From assembly GCF_028372415.1 (NCBI RefSeq), contig NC_092873.1, forward strand, positions 352,546,660-352,610,659: 64,000 nucleotides of DNA. Direction: 5' to 3'. Shown one piece after another: positions 53,634 through 64,000 of the stretch. How positions within the stretch are numbered: position 1 is the first letter of the stretch; each line of letters opens with the position of its first letter. The stretch is from Notamacropus eugenii (taxonomy: Eukaryota; Chordata; Mammalia; Diprotodontia; Macropodidae). Below the pieces are notes generated by a model. That model was not told the origin of the DNA and did not search any database. It worked only from the letters and a program-made list of their open reading frames with translations. Position numbers and translations under genes: made by a program.

Positions 53634-53829
53634 GCTTTCTTTTCTTTTCCTTTCTTTTCCTTTCCTTTCCTCTCCTTTCCTTTCCTTTCCTCTCCTTTCC
53701 TTTCCTTTCCTTTCCTTTCCTTTCCTTTCCTTTCCTTTCCTTTCCTTTCCTTTCCTTTCCTTTCCTTTCCTTTCCTTTCCTTTCCTTTCCTTTCCTTTCC
53801 TTTCCTTTCCTTTCCTTTCCTTTCCTTTC
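53634..53829. repeat. (TTTCC)n pentanucleotide array, about 39 units
   Basis: Nearly pure TTTCC on plus, with variants (TTTTC, TCTCC) only in the first 70 bp. The opposite strand is pure purine (GGAAA), giving a false KERKG-repeat open frame. Confidence 0.97.
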
Positions 53830-54728
53830 TTTGCTGATCCCAGTCCCAGAGCCATAACTAGTCCTTTTGCCATCTGGAGCAAGTAAGTGGGCAATAGTGG
53901 TGGGAACTATTGGGGGAAAGGGAGAGACCCTGAGATCCTAGGATGCTGTTAGGTTTCTACAGTGCTGAAGAACTGGACACCAAGAGTGAAGGGAATGAAG
54001 GGGCATAGCCCTGGAGGTAGAAAGTGATCCCAGGATGAACCTATTATTAAGAGTGGGATTGGGAAAGGGAGGAGCTGGGATGGGAATACTCCTTTAGCTA
54101 TTAGTGCCCTCTAAATTTCTTTTCCTGGGTTCCCTGGTTATAACTCTGCCTCCTCTCACCCAAGACACTCATCGGCCCCTAAAATCCTCATGTTGTTCAT
54201 ACATGTACCCATAGACTTACAGAATTTTAGAACTGAAAGGACCTTTATAGCTCATCTTAATGTTGAACTGGATGGTTTATTCAACATTTTCTTCACAACA
54301 ATTATAGTTATCTAGCATAGGATTATTTTTTGTAAAGTTGGGTTAATTTTGTTGTCCCAGAAGACATGGAAGAGGTAAAGTGTCTCAATGGAGCTTTCCT
54401 TCACTCCTGCCCCTGTTGGGAATTTTAGTATTTCAGATAGAGGACTAGGGGCCAATGGAAACCCTCTTGGAAATCTACTTGGTGATGTCTTGAAATCAGC
54501 TGGTAGGTAAAAGTCTACATCTGTAAAATGAGTAGTTTGGCCTAAATGGCCTCTAAGGTTCATTCTAGATCTTTGATCCCTATGACTCCCATGGCCTTTT
54601 GTTGGAGACCCTCTCCATAATCTATAGTCAGATTTTTTTCCTTGAAAAACTGAAGCCCAGAGAGGTATTAGTAGCCAAGATTCCACAGCTAATGTAGAAT
54701 CTGGATTATAACTGAAATCTTATGACTA
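53830..54728. other. Unique DNA with MIR type B traces
   Basis: Fragments at 54215-54260 (minus), 54518-54590 (plus: CATCTGTAAAATGAGTAGTT, TTTGGCCTAAATGGCCTCTA) and 54635-54725 (minus: AAACTGAAGCCCAGAGAGGT). The rest is unassigned. Confidence 0.6.
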
Positions 54729-54765
54729 GAATAGATAGATAGATGAATAGATGGATAGCTAGATT
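54729..54765. repeat. GATA microsatellite
   Basis: ATAGATAGATAGATGAATAG, imperfect. Confidence 0.85.
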
Positions 54766-55489
54766 GATAGAGCATTAATTAAGAATTATGCGGTAGGCAT
54801 TGTGCTAAAGTAAACTAGGACAACATATATAGGGATGCTGATGAAGAGGAGTAGGTCAAGGCAGGAACATGATGAAGAAACTGTAGCAGAGGTCTAGTTT
54901 ATGGAAAGATAAAGCAAACATTTACCTGTTGGAGCTTAGGGACCCAGAACAAAATCCAAAATTATTGCAGGAGGGACTTGGGGAGGTTAATGAAGATGCC
55001 TGCAGAGTAAACAGAATGGTGAGGAGTGGGGCAATTCTCTTTTCACAGACCATTCTGCCTCCCTTTAGTTAAGGCATTGAAAGCCTTTGTTAAAGTGTAA
55101 ATCTATAAAGCTATTACCAATCACTATCATTTAAACTGGATTTGATTTTTCAGATTAGCTAATTTAACTTAACCCCTCATCTGGAAGGCAAATGAAAGGA
55201 ATGAAAAAGATAAATTTTGATGGCAATGTGAGGACCAAGAAAGATCCAGGATGTCAGGTATTGCTCAGGGTGATGGTGTCATAGTAGAAGGCCCTGGTCA
55301 CCAAGGAACAGAGTAAGGGATTGGCAGGGAGGTGGGAACCAAAGAGCTGAGGAGGATACAGAAAGGAATAAGAAAGAAAACAATCTTTGACTTCTATACA
55401 ATTTTACTTAGAACTGGAAAAAGAATCTCTCTACCTTAGTTTCCTTAACTGTAATATAAGGCAGTTGAATTGTCTAATCTTGATTCTGA
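54766..55489. other. Mostly unique DNA
   Basis: A possible L2 minus trace near 54775-54810 and a MIR type B piece at 55420-55480 (TTAGTTTCCTTAACTGTAAT). Otherwise nothing. Confidence 0.4.
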
Positions 55490-56290
55490 TTTGATTTTAT
55501 TATAAACTTAACAAGCATGAAATAAAATGAGCATTTTCATATACAGAGTAGAGCATAAAAAGATTGTACATAAAATGCCATATCTATTATGTACAGCTTG
55601 CATTTAAGTACATAATAAATTTGACATGGAGCTTTTAAAATGCCCTGGTTGTCTGTTTCCTTATGGCCATCCTTCTGTTCTATTCTGGGTATTTACGAAG
55701 AAATGGCTCAATGATCTTCATTTCTTTTTCTTTTTTTGAGGGGGTATTCCTATAGCTACACCACCTTCCATCTTCCTCCCCCTATAAACTGAAGAAAACC
55801 CCTCCAAAATCTTTGTAAGTATGCATGGTCAAAAATACAAAACCAATTCCCACACTGTCTACTTGTGAAAGTACATGAATCATTTTGCACACTGCATTCA
55901 TCATCTGCCTATCTGGCAGACCCTGTGTTTCATTATTAGTCCTCTGGAACTGTGGCTGGTCACATAATTAACCAAAGTTATTAAGTCTTACAAAGTTGTT
56001 TTTCCTTTCATTGCTGTTGTTATTTCATAAGCTATCCTCCTGGTTCTGCTCATTTTACTTTGCATCAGTTCATACAAGTTTTCCCAGATTTCTCTGAACC
56101 GGTCCTATTTGTCATTTCTTATGGGGCATTATTATTCCATTACGTTCATGAGCTATAATTTGTTTAACTATTCCCCAATGGATGGTCACTTCCCTTAGTT
56201 CCCAATTCTTTTCCACCACAAACAGAGTTGCTATCAGTATTTTTGCCTGTAAGAATCTTTTTTTTTATTTGATCTGTTTGAAGCATAGCC
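55490..56290 (-). mobile_element. Older L1 3' end, 5'-truncated
   Basis: Minus L1 landmarks: TTTGCATCAGTTCATACAAG, GGGGCATTATTATTCCATTA, TATTCCCCAATGGATGGTCA, CCACAAACAGAGTTGCTATC. The 3' UTR differs from the copies at 4706 and 52525, so it is another, older-looking subfamily. Confidence 0.85.
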
Positions 56291-56689
56291 CTAATGATGG
56301 TATCTGACTGAGTATCTGACTCTTGGTCTTTGAGATATGATTATTTTACCTTATCTTCCTGACCTCCTAGCCCCTGACCTTCGACATGGTCTTCGCTTCA
56401 ACAAACCACAGACCCACTGATCCTTGTCTTGATCTCCTGGCTACCAGATGGCCAGGCTATATTGGACTCTGATGCCTGCTCAGTTCTCTTACCATCTTTT
56501 CCCCTTTTCCACAACTTACTCCAGCTGCTATCTTTGGATCAGATGTACCAAAACACCACAAGAACAATTAGGTGTCCATCTTTTTTTCTTCTTCTTAAGT
56601 CTAGACCTATGATTTCAATAATTCAGTGAATTTCTGATGAAGCACCTCCCTCAATCATTTCAAAACCAATGTAGATGGGCAACTGCTCT
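56291..56689. other. Unique DNA
   Basis: Nothing recognised. Confidence 0.4.
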
Positions 56690-57142
56690 GGAATTGACAG
56701 TTTCACAGAGTTGTCTGGGGCAATAAGAGATTAAGTGACTTGCCAAAGGATACAGAGTCACCATATGTCAGAAGTAGGAATTGAACCCATGTCTGATTTG
56801 GAGGCCAACTTTCTATTAACTACCCCATTATGTCTCTTCTATGATTGATAAAGAGGGTTGGAATAATAACCAGACTTTACATGATGATTTAAAGCTTGCA
56901 AAGCACTTTCCATGTTATTTCATTCGCTTCTCACAACAGTCCAGTTAAGTAGGTGCTATTGTTATCCCTCTTTTACAGATGAGGAAACCAAGGCACAAGC
57001 AGGTTAAGGGACTTGACTGGAAGCAAAGTGTCTGAGGCAATTTTCAAACTCCAGTTAGAAACTTCAAGATTATCTAGTTCAATACACTCATTTTATGGAG
57101 GAGCAAATAGACCCAGAGAGAAATAACTTGCCTGATGTCTTG
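56690..57142 (-). repeat. Three MIR-like SINEs in a row
   Basis: 56690-56828: AAGTGACTTGCCAAAGGATA. 56868-57048, type A: TTATTTCATTCGCTTCTCAC, TTTACAGATGAGGAAACCAA. 57052-57142, type B: GATTATCTAGTTCAATACAC. Confidence 0.78.
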
Positions 57143-57344
57143 AAGGAAAGAAGACATTTGCTTTCAGAGAACTTTGGGGAGTTATCTGTCTGTGTATTGG
57201 GTAGGATTCCTCTTGTGTTTGAGGTTTCATGATATTCCCCCCTTCTTTACCCATAAGAACTTGCTATCTTGAGTTGCAGTTTGGCCATCAGGAAAAGCTT
57301 AGTAAGCAGAAAAAATTATCCTGAAAATTAACTGAGGTCCAGTG

Positions 57345-57535
57345 AAAGAGTGTGGTTCAATAAAAAGAACATCTGATATGGTTTCAGAAGATGTGGGTTC
57401 GAGATCCAGCTCAGCTACTTAATATCTGCATGACTTTTGACAAGATTCTTTTTATCTTTCTTGCCTCAGTTTCCACATCTGTGAAGATGAGGGGACAATT
57501 TCTGAGGCCTCTCTTAGTTCTAAATTCTGTAATTT
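57345..57535 (+). repeat. MIR type B SINE
   Basis: GGTTTCAGAAGATGTGGGTT head, GCCTCAGTTTCCACATCTGT core, TGAGGCCTCTCTTAGTTCTA tail. Confidence 0.88.
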
Positions 57536-58802
57536 TTATCAGGCCTGACCCAATAGACTGGATCCTTTATAAGGTCATATTTAATCATTAGTAGCAGAGC
57601 TGAGAATAGAACCCCAGGTAGCTTTACTTCTGAGTCATTTATCTGCAGGAATTATGAGAAGGGCATGGATTACCTCTAGGAAAAAAATTGGAAGTGGGTA
57701 AAACTTAAGATTTGTCCCTGTGATCTCAACTACCTGCTTGTTGCTGGGTACCTCAGCCCATCAATGACCTCATATAGCCTCTGCAGCTCTCCTCATTCCA
57801 GGTTCCCAGTGACTTCATATTCTATCTCCTTATATGAGAACACTTAGCTCCTTCATTTATACCAACACACAGAACTGATAATAGCTGAATGTATTACTTC
57901 TCCCATGTGGGTTTGCACTGCAACTGAAGATCTAAGCTTCAGTCAAAGGGATAAAACTCCAAACAAGACATTTTAGTCATGAATAAATGTGAGAGAAAGT
58001 AAGAGGATTTTGGGGGATGTCTTGGCCTTTCTGGTGTCTTTGAAATCATATCTAAACGTTATTGTCTACTCCACCTATGTCCAAACCTAGTCTTGAAGTC
58101 AGGGCATGAAAGAGATCCTGAGTGCCTGACTGGGTATGAGCCTAAACCTTCCCCTGAAATCCCAGCCTATTACTGTGAGAATATCTTCATTGACATTCAG
58201 GCTGATTCTCCCTGGCAGCTCTTTTGATGCAGAAGTGTGCCCTCTGAAGTCAGGGAGGGGAGATTGCTTCTTTCACTCAGTCACTGAAATTACCCAGTCA
58301 TTTATATTCTCCCACAGAAACCAGGGAAAGGCTTCCTTTCTTTCCTGATAGGTTTCTGGTCTTTAGATCAATGTTACTTTACTAACACAGGGCCTTCATA
58401 AAGTCTATTTTCACTATTAATCCTAGGGATCTGTAAACGGCATTTAAAGGCAAATTGAAATGTCTTTGCCCAGTTGATAATGGACTTCATTCATATTAGC
58501 CAGAGGACACAATTTACCTTCTTGTCTAGGGGTGACTGTTTCGTTTGTCATGGAATAGGAAATAAAAATACATTATTTATAATTGTGTAACTGTCAAATT
58601 GAATATCAATACACTTGCTTTTAAAATGCCAATAGCAGATTGTTTTTACCCACCTAGGTAGCACAGGCTCCCACATGACTGGGATGCCTAGCTACTTCAA
58701 TTATTCAATTATTATCATTTAGCTTTTAAAAGGAATATTTACTTGAAAGGTAGAGCAAGAATAAATATATGAACATTCCTTCCAACACCTGGGGTGGGAT
58801 TT
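57536..58802. other. Unique DNA, candidate conserved block
   Basis: 1.27 kb with no recognised repeat. 58430-58760 is AT-rich and motif-dense (TTGATAATGGACTTCATTCA, AATTATTCAATTATTATCAT), the style of a conserved non-coding element. Confidence 0.4.
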
Positions 58803-59050
58803 GTTGTTGTTATTGTACAGTTGTGTCTGACCCTTTTTTGACTCCATTTGGGGTTTTCTTGGCAAAGATACTGGGGTGATTTGCCATCTCCTTTACGAGA
58901 TTATTTTACAGATGAGGAAACTGAGGCAAGTAGGTCCCAGTGACTTGCCCAGGCTTCCACAGCTAGGAATTGTCTGAGGTCAGATTTTGACTCAAGAAAA
59001 CGAATCTTCCTGACTCTAGCCCAGTACTCAATCCACTGTGCCACTTAGCG
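58803..59050 (-). repeat. MAR1-type SINE
   Basis: TTGTTGTTATTGTACAGTTG, TCTTGGCAAAGATACTGGGG, TTACAGATGAGGAAACTGAG, CCACTGTGCCACTTAGC. Confidence 0.95.
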
Positions 59051-59394
59051 TGGAGAAGGGAAGGAGATTAGGTTCACAGACTTATTTGATTCATATAAAA
59101 TATAGTTCCAAATTCAAGTTCCCTTGGGTTTTCATCCCAGAACCCTGTTTTCTTTAGGTTTTCTTGCTAGGCTGGCAGCAACATCCAGCCTAGAATCCTG
59201 AATGGAACTCCAGAGTCTGGGGTTCCACCACCTGTGTGTAGAAATGAAAAGGACATACCTGATCTCAGGATCACAAAGCTTAAGGGGAGGAGAAAGAGGG
59301 CCTTCTTCTTCCCCATTTTATGGCAAGGTGTTCAAGTCATAAATGAACAACTTCTTCACCCTGCATGCCATGGGAAAGAGCAGGTCTAGTATTA
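59051..59394. other. Unique DNA
   Basis: Nothing recognised. Confidence 0.35.
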
Positions 59395-59510
59395 TTTTGT
59401 TTGGGTTTTTTTGAGGCAATAGGGGTTAAATGACTTGCCCAGGGTCGCACAGCTAGTAAGATTTGAATACAGGTCCTCCCGCTCTATCCACCACGCCACC
59501 TATCTGCTTC
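59395..59510 (-). repeat. Short head SINE with poly(A)
   Basis: A T-rich start, then GGCAATAGGGGTTAAATGAC, TGCCCAGGGTCGCACAGCTA and CTATCCACCACGCCACCTAT; head only. Confidence 0.8.
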
Positions 59511-60002
59511 AAATACTGTTTTTTAGCAGCAGATTCAATCCGGGGATTGAACTTTCAGTCAGTTTATTCTCTCACAGAACAACTATACTTGACATATGAA
59601 ATAAACATCGATAGGCTTTTAATGTAAAAAGGATAGGAGAATAAATCAAGGGCCCTGAGTTAAGCAGCCACACATTTGGCATCCATGCCACATGACTGCT
59701 TGGGATGAATGTCTCTTGAGAATGCAAATAAATACATTTCTCATTTAGTTCCTCTTGGTTTCTCAACCTTGCAGGAACAGGACACAACCAGTGCTAAGAC
59801 TGGAGAGTTTATAGGTTAGCATCAGTTTCCCTGTGAGACATTCCTGATCCTATCTTGCTACAGCAACAGATCTCAGCATATCTGGCACATGGTCCTTTCT
59901 CATAATGGACACTTAAGGTAACTCAAGGATAGTCTACATAGTGCTCCTCCCCAATCTCTTTCATCATTCTTCCTCTTGTTTATGATTTGTGAGACTTCTT
60001 AG
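59511..60002. other. Unique DNA
   Basis: Nothing recognised. Confidence 0.4.
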
Positions 60003-60100
60003 CTAGGCGGCACAGTGGATAGCGCTGGGCCTGAAGTTGGGAAGTCCTGAATTCAATTCTAGTCTCAGATACTTATTAGCTGTGTGACTCTGGGCATAAT
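60003..60100 (+). repeat. tRNA-like SINE head fragment
   Basis: AGGCGGCACAGTGGATAGCG, GAATTCAATTCTAGTCTCAG, TTAGCTGTGTGACTCTGGGC. Confidence 0.8.
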
Positions 60101-60111
60101 TATAGGGATAG

Positions 60112-60265
60112 AGACTAGATCTGTGATTTCATTGTTTTTACAGATGAAGAAACTGAGGTTGAAAAAAAGGGAAGAGACTTACCTAGGATTATATAGCTAG
60201 TATGTATCTAGGTCCAGGATTCACACCCAGATCTTTCTGACTCCAAGTAAAGCATTCAGTCCATT
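60112..60265 (-). repeat. MIR type B SINE
   Basis: TTTTACAGATGAAGAAACTG, GATTATATAGCTAGTATGTA, CACACCCAGATCTTTCTGAC. Confidence 0.8.
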
Positions 60266-60499
60266 AGTCTATGCTTTCTCAAAGCTTTCTTTGCTTTCTT
60301 ATCTTTTGATACACAAAATGGAGTCTGAGTTCTTAGGAATTTTGTTGGATAGGAGTCTCAGTATGGGTATAGGGTCAAGGTGGAATCCAAAAGTCTTCAT
60401 GGAGAATGACAGTAATAATATCATCCCTTTGATGAGTCTGTTCATCTTCTCCCCCATCTCTCCCCAGATCTGTCTCCCAACCTATCTCATATTCAACTA
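60266..60499. other. Unique DNA
   Basis: Nothing recognised. Confidence 0.35.
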
Positions 60500-60668
60500 C
60501 TTTGCATATATTGGTACTTATACATTTTATGTTTATTATATATATGGGACCATCTTCCTTGTTAGAATGTAAGCTCACTGTCAATGGGGATTATTTTATT
60601 CTTCGTAGTTTTATTCCCCAGAACCTGGCACATAATAGGTGCTTAATAAATGCTTAGCGATTGATTTT
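60500..60668 (+). repeat. L2 LINE 3' end
   Basis: TTAGAATGTAAGCTCACTGT, GAACCTGGCACATAATAGGT, GCTTAATAAATGCTTAGCGA. Confidence 0.88.
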
Positions 60669-60954
60669 TGCTAGATAGGGTGGAAAGGGTACGTGACCTC
60701 AGAGCTTGTCTCCATGCACCTACATGTTCTAAGTCTCAGGAACATTGGTGTCTATACTTACTGAGTCGGATATGGAAGAGAGAGTCAGTTCTGTGGCTTT
60801 GTGGACTGACCACTCATGGTATGATTTAAGAGACTCTGAAAGGCTAACATATTAAAATCCACCCCTCTCATGCAACCTGCCATAGGATTACTCTACCACA
60901 TTATATTTGTACAAATACAAAGATATGAGTCACTCATTTTGGTTATTATTTGGT
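60669..60954. other. Unique DNA
   Basis: Nothing recognised. Confidence 0.35.
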
Positions 60955-61320
60955 TACTATTCAATAAGTATTTATTAAATGCTTGATATGCACGGTGGGC
61001 TGCTAGATGCTGGTATCTACCATTTATATAATGTTTTTAAATAAGCTTGTATTAATTTCTTTATTTTTTTACAGTACCATAATTCAACTAGTAGTATCCT
61101 TCTTCCTTCCTCAATGCTCCTTTTCAGAGAACCATTCCCTATAATGAATAGAATTTTATATACTGTTTTAAGATTTGCAAAGCATTTCACATCCATTATC
61201 TCTTTTGATCCTACCAACCAAGCTGTGAGACAAGTCATTCAGATATTATTATCCCCATTTCACAGATGAGAGTGAATGACTTACCCAAGGGCACCCATTC
61301 ACTAATTTGCTCTTCAGCTC
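60955..61320 (-). repeat. L2 end plus MIR type A SINE split by an L1 end
   Basis: 60955-61015 is an L2 end (TAAGTATTTATTAAATGCTT). The type A SINE starts near 61016 (ATCTACCATTTATATAATG) and resumes after 61154 with AGATTTGCAAAGCATTTCAC and TATCCCCATTTCACAGATGA. Confidence 0.8.
61038..61154 (-). mobile_element. Very short L1 3' end insertion (117 bp)
   Basis: TTAATTTCTTTATTTTTTTA then TTTTCAGAGAACCATTCCCT, which resembles a marsupial L1 3' terminus in reverse. Flanks TTTATATAATGTTTT (61023-61037) and TTTATATACTGTTTT (61155-61169) match at 14 of 15. Confidence 0.75.
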
Positions 61321-61339
61321 TTGTGCTCATTTAGTGTCA

Positions 61340-61482
61340 GCTTCTCATTTTATAGGTGATGAATCAGGAAAGTCAAGTGGCCTGCTTTAGGTCCTATAGG
61401 TAAGTAGGTGCCAGAGGCAAAATTTAAATCCAGGTCCTCAGCCACCAGAGTTCGTACTCTTTTAACTGTACCACACTGCCTT
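61340..61482 (-). repeat. MIR type B SINE
   Basis: TTCTCATTTTATAGGTGATG, TTTAAATCCAGGTCCTCAGC, TAACTGTACCACACTGCC. Confidence 0.8.
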
Positions 61483-61724
61483 CATTTATTCAACAAGTAA
61501 TGAGTAGGGATCTGCTGAGTGCCAGGTGGTGTGCTAAATATTGGAGTTACAAAGTCAGAAATAAAACAATCCCTGCCTTCAATGAGTTTATATTTTACAG
61601 GGAACGGAAGTAGGGAAGGGAGGATAACACATTGAGATAATGAAATATAAGATAGATATAAAGTAAATGCAAAGTAATTTCAGAAGTTGGGGGGCAATAG
61701 CAACTGGGGGGGGATAAGGAGCAC

Positions 61725-61727
<3 letters not shown>

Positions 61728-61769
<42 letters not shown>

Positions 61770-62077
61770 CATCCTTCGTTGCTGAAGAAGACCATGCCAT
61801 CAGAGAAATAATGACATAACTTGCACTTGACTTTGTTTTGAGTGAGGGAAGTCTGTGCAGGTCACTAGCTTCACTTCTCCTCCAGAGCCATCTGAATCCA
61901 GTGACCAAATATTCATCAGGATGACTGGAGATGACCCAGGATGAGGCAATTAGGGTTAAGTGACTTGCCCAAGGTCACACAGCTAGTGAGTGTCAAGTGT
62001 CTGAGGTGAAATTTGAACTCAGGTCCTCCTGACTCCTGCACTGGTGCTCTATCCACTGCACCACCTAGCTGCCCCTG
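61728..62077 (-). repeat. Composite SINE: tRNA-like head + module C + (AC)n tail
   Basis: In minus sense: head GGGGCAGCTAGGTGGTGCAG, GTGACCTTGGGCAAGTCACT, then module C (CATCCTGATGAATATTTGGT, CTCACTCAAAACAAAGTCAA, GAAGGATGAAC), then about 40 bp of AC (GT on plus, 61729-61768). One 10-bp duplication GGAGCACCAG (61718-61727, 62078-62087) encloses the whole 350 bp, so it moved as a single unit. Confidence 0.85.
61729..61768. repeat. GT microsatellite (SINE tail)
   Basis: About 20 GT units at the 3' end of the composite SINE. Confidence 0.95.
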
Positions 62078-62659
62078 GGAGCACCAGTATAGATTTCATA
62101 TAGGAGTTGGAACTTGAGCAGAGCCATAAAGGAAGCTAGGGATTCCACAAATGTGAACCACGGAGGGAGAGAGCATTCCTGGTATGGGAGACAGTTGATG
62201 TCAAGGCATGAATATTGAACGAGAGTAACATACAGTTACACACAGTAAGGGGTTTTAACTACCAAACAAGGCAATTTGTATTTTGTACTAGAGATTGCCA
62301 CTGGACTTTCTGAGCAAGGAGAAAGACATGGTCTAACCTATGCTTTAGGAATATCAATCTGTCAGAGAAGGAATTGGAGAGGAGAGAGGCTGGAGGCAAA
62401 GAGGTCAATTAGGAGGTTATTGCTACGTATAGGTGATGAGCGATGAAAGTTTGGACCAGGAAGTGAGGAGAGGGGAGAATGGGGACAAACTGTATTGAGG
62501 AGAATCTGTATGCGGAATTAGAGACTTGGAAACTGTGTATGTGGGGAGGGAGGGAGAGGTGAGGGCCACTCGCAAGTTGTAAAAACAGATGGTGATGTAC
62601 TTTAACAGAAATAGTTAATTGAGGAAGAGAGGAGAGTGAGGGAAGGGATAGCAATAACC

Positions 62660-62885
62660 TTTTTTTTTAGCAACACATTTTACATATATTGCCTCATTTG
62701 ATTTAACAACATTGTTGTATATCATTATAACCCTTATTTTATAGATAAGATTTAGATTTTATAGATAAGAAAATTGAAGTAGAGAGAAGTCAAGTGACTT
62801 ACCCAGGTCACAAGGCTAGTAAATGATGTGGATTGGGATCTGTCTTTCTGACTCCAGTTCCAGTGCTCTATCTGAAATTCTGTTT
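62660..62885 (-). repeat. MIR type A-like SINE, inserted in L2
   Basis: TTACATATATTGCCTCATTT, AAGTGACTTACCCAGGTCAC, TCCAGTTCCAGTGCTCTATC. A short internal duplication (TTTATAGATAAGA twice, near 62740 and 62759) is present. Confidence 0.8.
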
Positions 62886-63500
62886 TATATATGTGGAATT
62901 TAAGATTTCAGTTGGAATTTAGTTAAGTTTAAGATTTTATTCCTAAGCCACCAACTGGTTACTGACCATGTCCAACTGGATATCTTTTATGAGGGCACTA
63001 GAATTCAGGAAAGACATGGGGGCCAAAAATATAAATCTAGAAGTAATAGAAATAGAAATGACAGATTGCTGGGAGCTGATGAGGTTGCCAAGAAAGTGTA
63101 GACAGAGAAAAGGGCCGCAAACAGAATACTGAGGAATAGCCATATGAAGTGAATGAGTATCTAAGCAAGGAGACTGAGAAAGAGCAGCCAGATAGGTAAG
63201 TGGACAACCAAGAGAGAAGAAGAATATCCAGAATGGAGATGATGGTTGATAGCATCAAAGATTGCAGAGAGCAGGAAGGATGAAGATTAGGAAAAAAAGG
63301 TCATTAGGTTTGACAGCTAAGAGGTCATTGGTAACTTTGGAGGGAGCAGGTTCAACTGAGTGAGGAGGTAGAAATCCAGCATATAAAGAGTTTAGAAGAG
63401 AATGAGAGGAGAAGTTGTATGAATTGGAGGTAGGGTGAAATTGATGGGATGTGAGGTAGAAGCCTAGATCCAGGCAAGAAAGTTCACCCATTAGAACCTA

Positions 63501-63944
63501 AGATGGCTTTTGAGATGGAGTATGAGGTTCCGATATGGAGGAGGTGAGGATGATGGACACTGTGGAGTAGCATGGTGTGGAATGCTGTGGAGAAGGCTAG
63601 GAAAGGAGGTTGAGGCATGGATCTCATATTCTATGAGTCTGTCTCTATATTTGGTGGATTTGAAAATGTTTACCAAGGCCAACTTTGGATAAGGGAACTT
63701 CTTTGAATCTGGACAATAAGGGACCCAATAAAAGGAGGGGGGCGGTGTGTGGAACTATTACAAAGTAAAATCAGAGGTAACATACCTTCCTATTGCCTTT
63801 GAAATTATCCAGTTGCCCACTGTTTTTCTAATTCTGCTTTCTCTTTCCTCAAAACACATCTATTCAAACACATCCTTAATTCACAATTATGAATAGATTT
63901 CATTTTTGTTTTCAACAATTAGCTTTTCTTTTTTAAAAATCTTA
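63501..63944. other. Unique DNA
   Basis: No repeat or gene recognised; the first part may be decayed L2. Confidence 0.35.
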
Positions 63945-64000
63945 TTTTTATTGGCATATTTTGCTTTTATACACCTTCATTTCAGACTATATTCTCCTCC
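63945..64000 (-). mobile_element. Possible L1 3' end, cut by the window edge
   Basis: TTATTTTTATTGGCATATTT then a pyrimidine-rich run, as in reverse L1 3' ends. It continues outside the window. Confidence 0.45.

Larger units (their letters stand above)
61485..63500 (-). repeat. Long L2 LINE copy (3' end into the RT region) with two nested SINEs
   Basis: 3' end: GATCTGCTGAGTGCCAGGTG, AATCCCTGCCTTCAATGAGT. After 62078: GAGCAGAGCCATAAAGGAAG, GAGCATTCCTGGTATGGG, AATATCAATCTGTCAGAGAA. After the second SINE: GGAGCTGATGAGGTTGCCAA, GAGCAGCCAGATAGGTAAGT, AAGAGGTCATTGGTAACTTT (coding region in reverse). Many stops. Confidence 0.9.

Noticed and set aside
53256-53894. 212-codon minus-strand frame rich in KERKG, and plus frames of FLSFP repeats
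   Set aside because: Pentanucleotide (TTTCC)n read in frame; a 5-base unit without stops gives open frames on both strands.
61728-62077. Separate insertions of a microsatellite, module C and a SINE head
   Set aside because: A single perfect duplication encloses all three, so one composite insertion is simpler.

Overview
The window looks like marsupial nuclear DNA, and I find no functional protein-coding gene, rRNA, tRNA gene or CRISPR array in it. The evidence is the repeat content: MAR1-type SINEs (tRNA-like head, RTE/Bov-B-like 3' tail), an L1-derived half element (HAL1-like) with a marsupial-type 5' UTR, marsupial-type L1 3' ends, and very many L2 copies. I cannot name the species. The base composition, with CpG rare outside one LTR, fits an intergenic or long-intron region. 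Nearly all open frames are short and lie inside repeats or unique non-coding sequence.

Repeat names used below. 'MAR1-type': tRNA-like head plus a tail matching the 3' end of RTE/Bov-B LINEs. 'MIR type A': MIR-like SINE with an L2-like tail (GTTGTTGTGAGGAT, then a GGCACATAGTA end). 'MIR type B': MIR-like SINE whose tail reads GGACTAGATGACCTC then CTTCCAGCTC; its minus copies begin near TTTAGAGCTGGAAGG. 'Module C': a dispersed 3' module containing GATGAATATCTGGTCACTGG and ending GAAGGATGAAC. 'Short head SINE': the same tRNA-like head ending directly in poly(A), WALLSI-like. The type A, type B and module C labels are mine, not database names.

Layout. 1-8 kb: a SINE split by a 2.6-kb HAL1, an L2 split by an L1 that itself holds a SINE, and a processed pseudogene fragment of a Y-box cold-shock protein (about 6.15-6.52 kb). 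8-15 kb: a small mariner-like palindrome, a long GA microsatellite and nested SINEs. 15.55-16.17 kb: a CpG-rich solo LTR with a perfect 6-bp target duplication. 16-26 kb: L2, MAR1, a CR1/L3 reverse-transcriptase fragment and a hAT-like palindrome. 26.4 kb: three AP-1/NF-E2 sites. 26.7-29.4 kb: the longest L2, carrying three nested SINEs. 30-37 kb: a polypurine tract, AT-rich unique DNA and candidate conserved non-coding DNA. 37-46 kb: SINEs, L2 and a Charlie-like hAT remnant inside a SINE. 46-52 kb: unique sequence, then three copies of an unusual MAR1-related SINE with a replaced body. 52-64 kb: L1 3' ends, a (TTTCC)n array, L2 and a composite SINE with an AC-repeat tail.

The most interesting biology is SINE modularity. 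One tRNA-like head is joined to at least three different tails, which suggests it used different LINE machineries. Target-site duplications give a readable order of insertions. All family assignments come from remembered consensus motifs, not searches, and boundaries are usually good to within about 10-20 bases.
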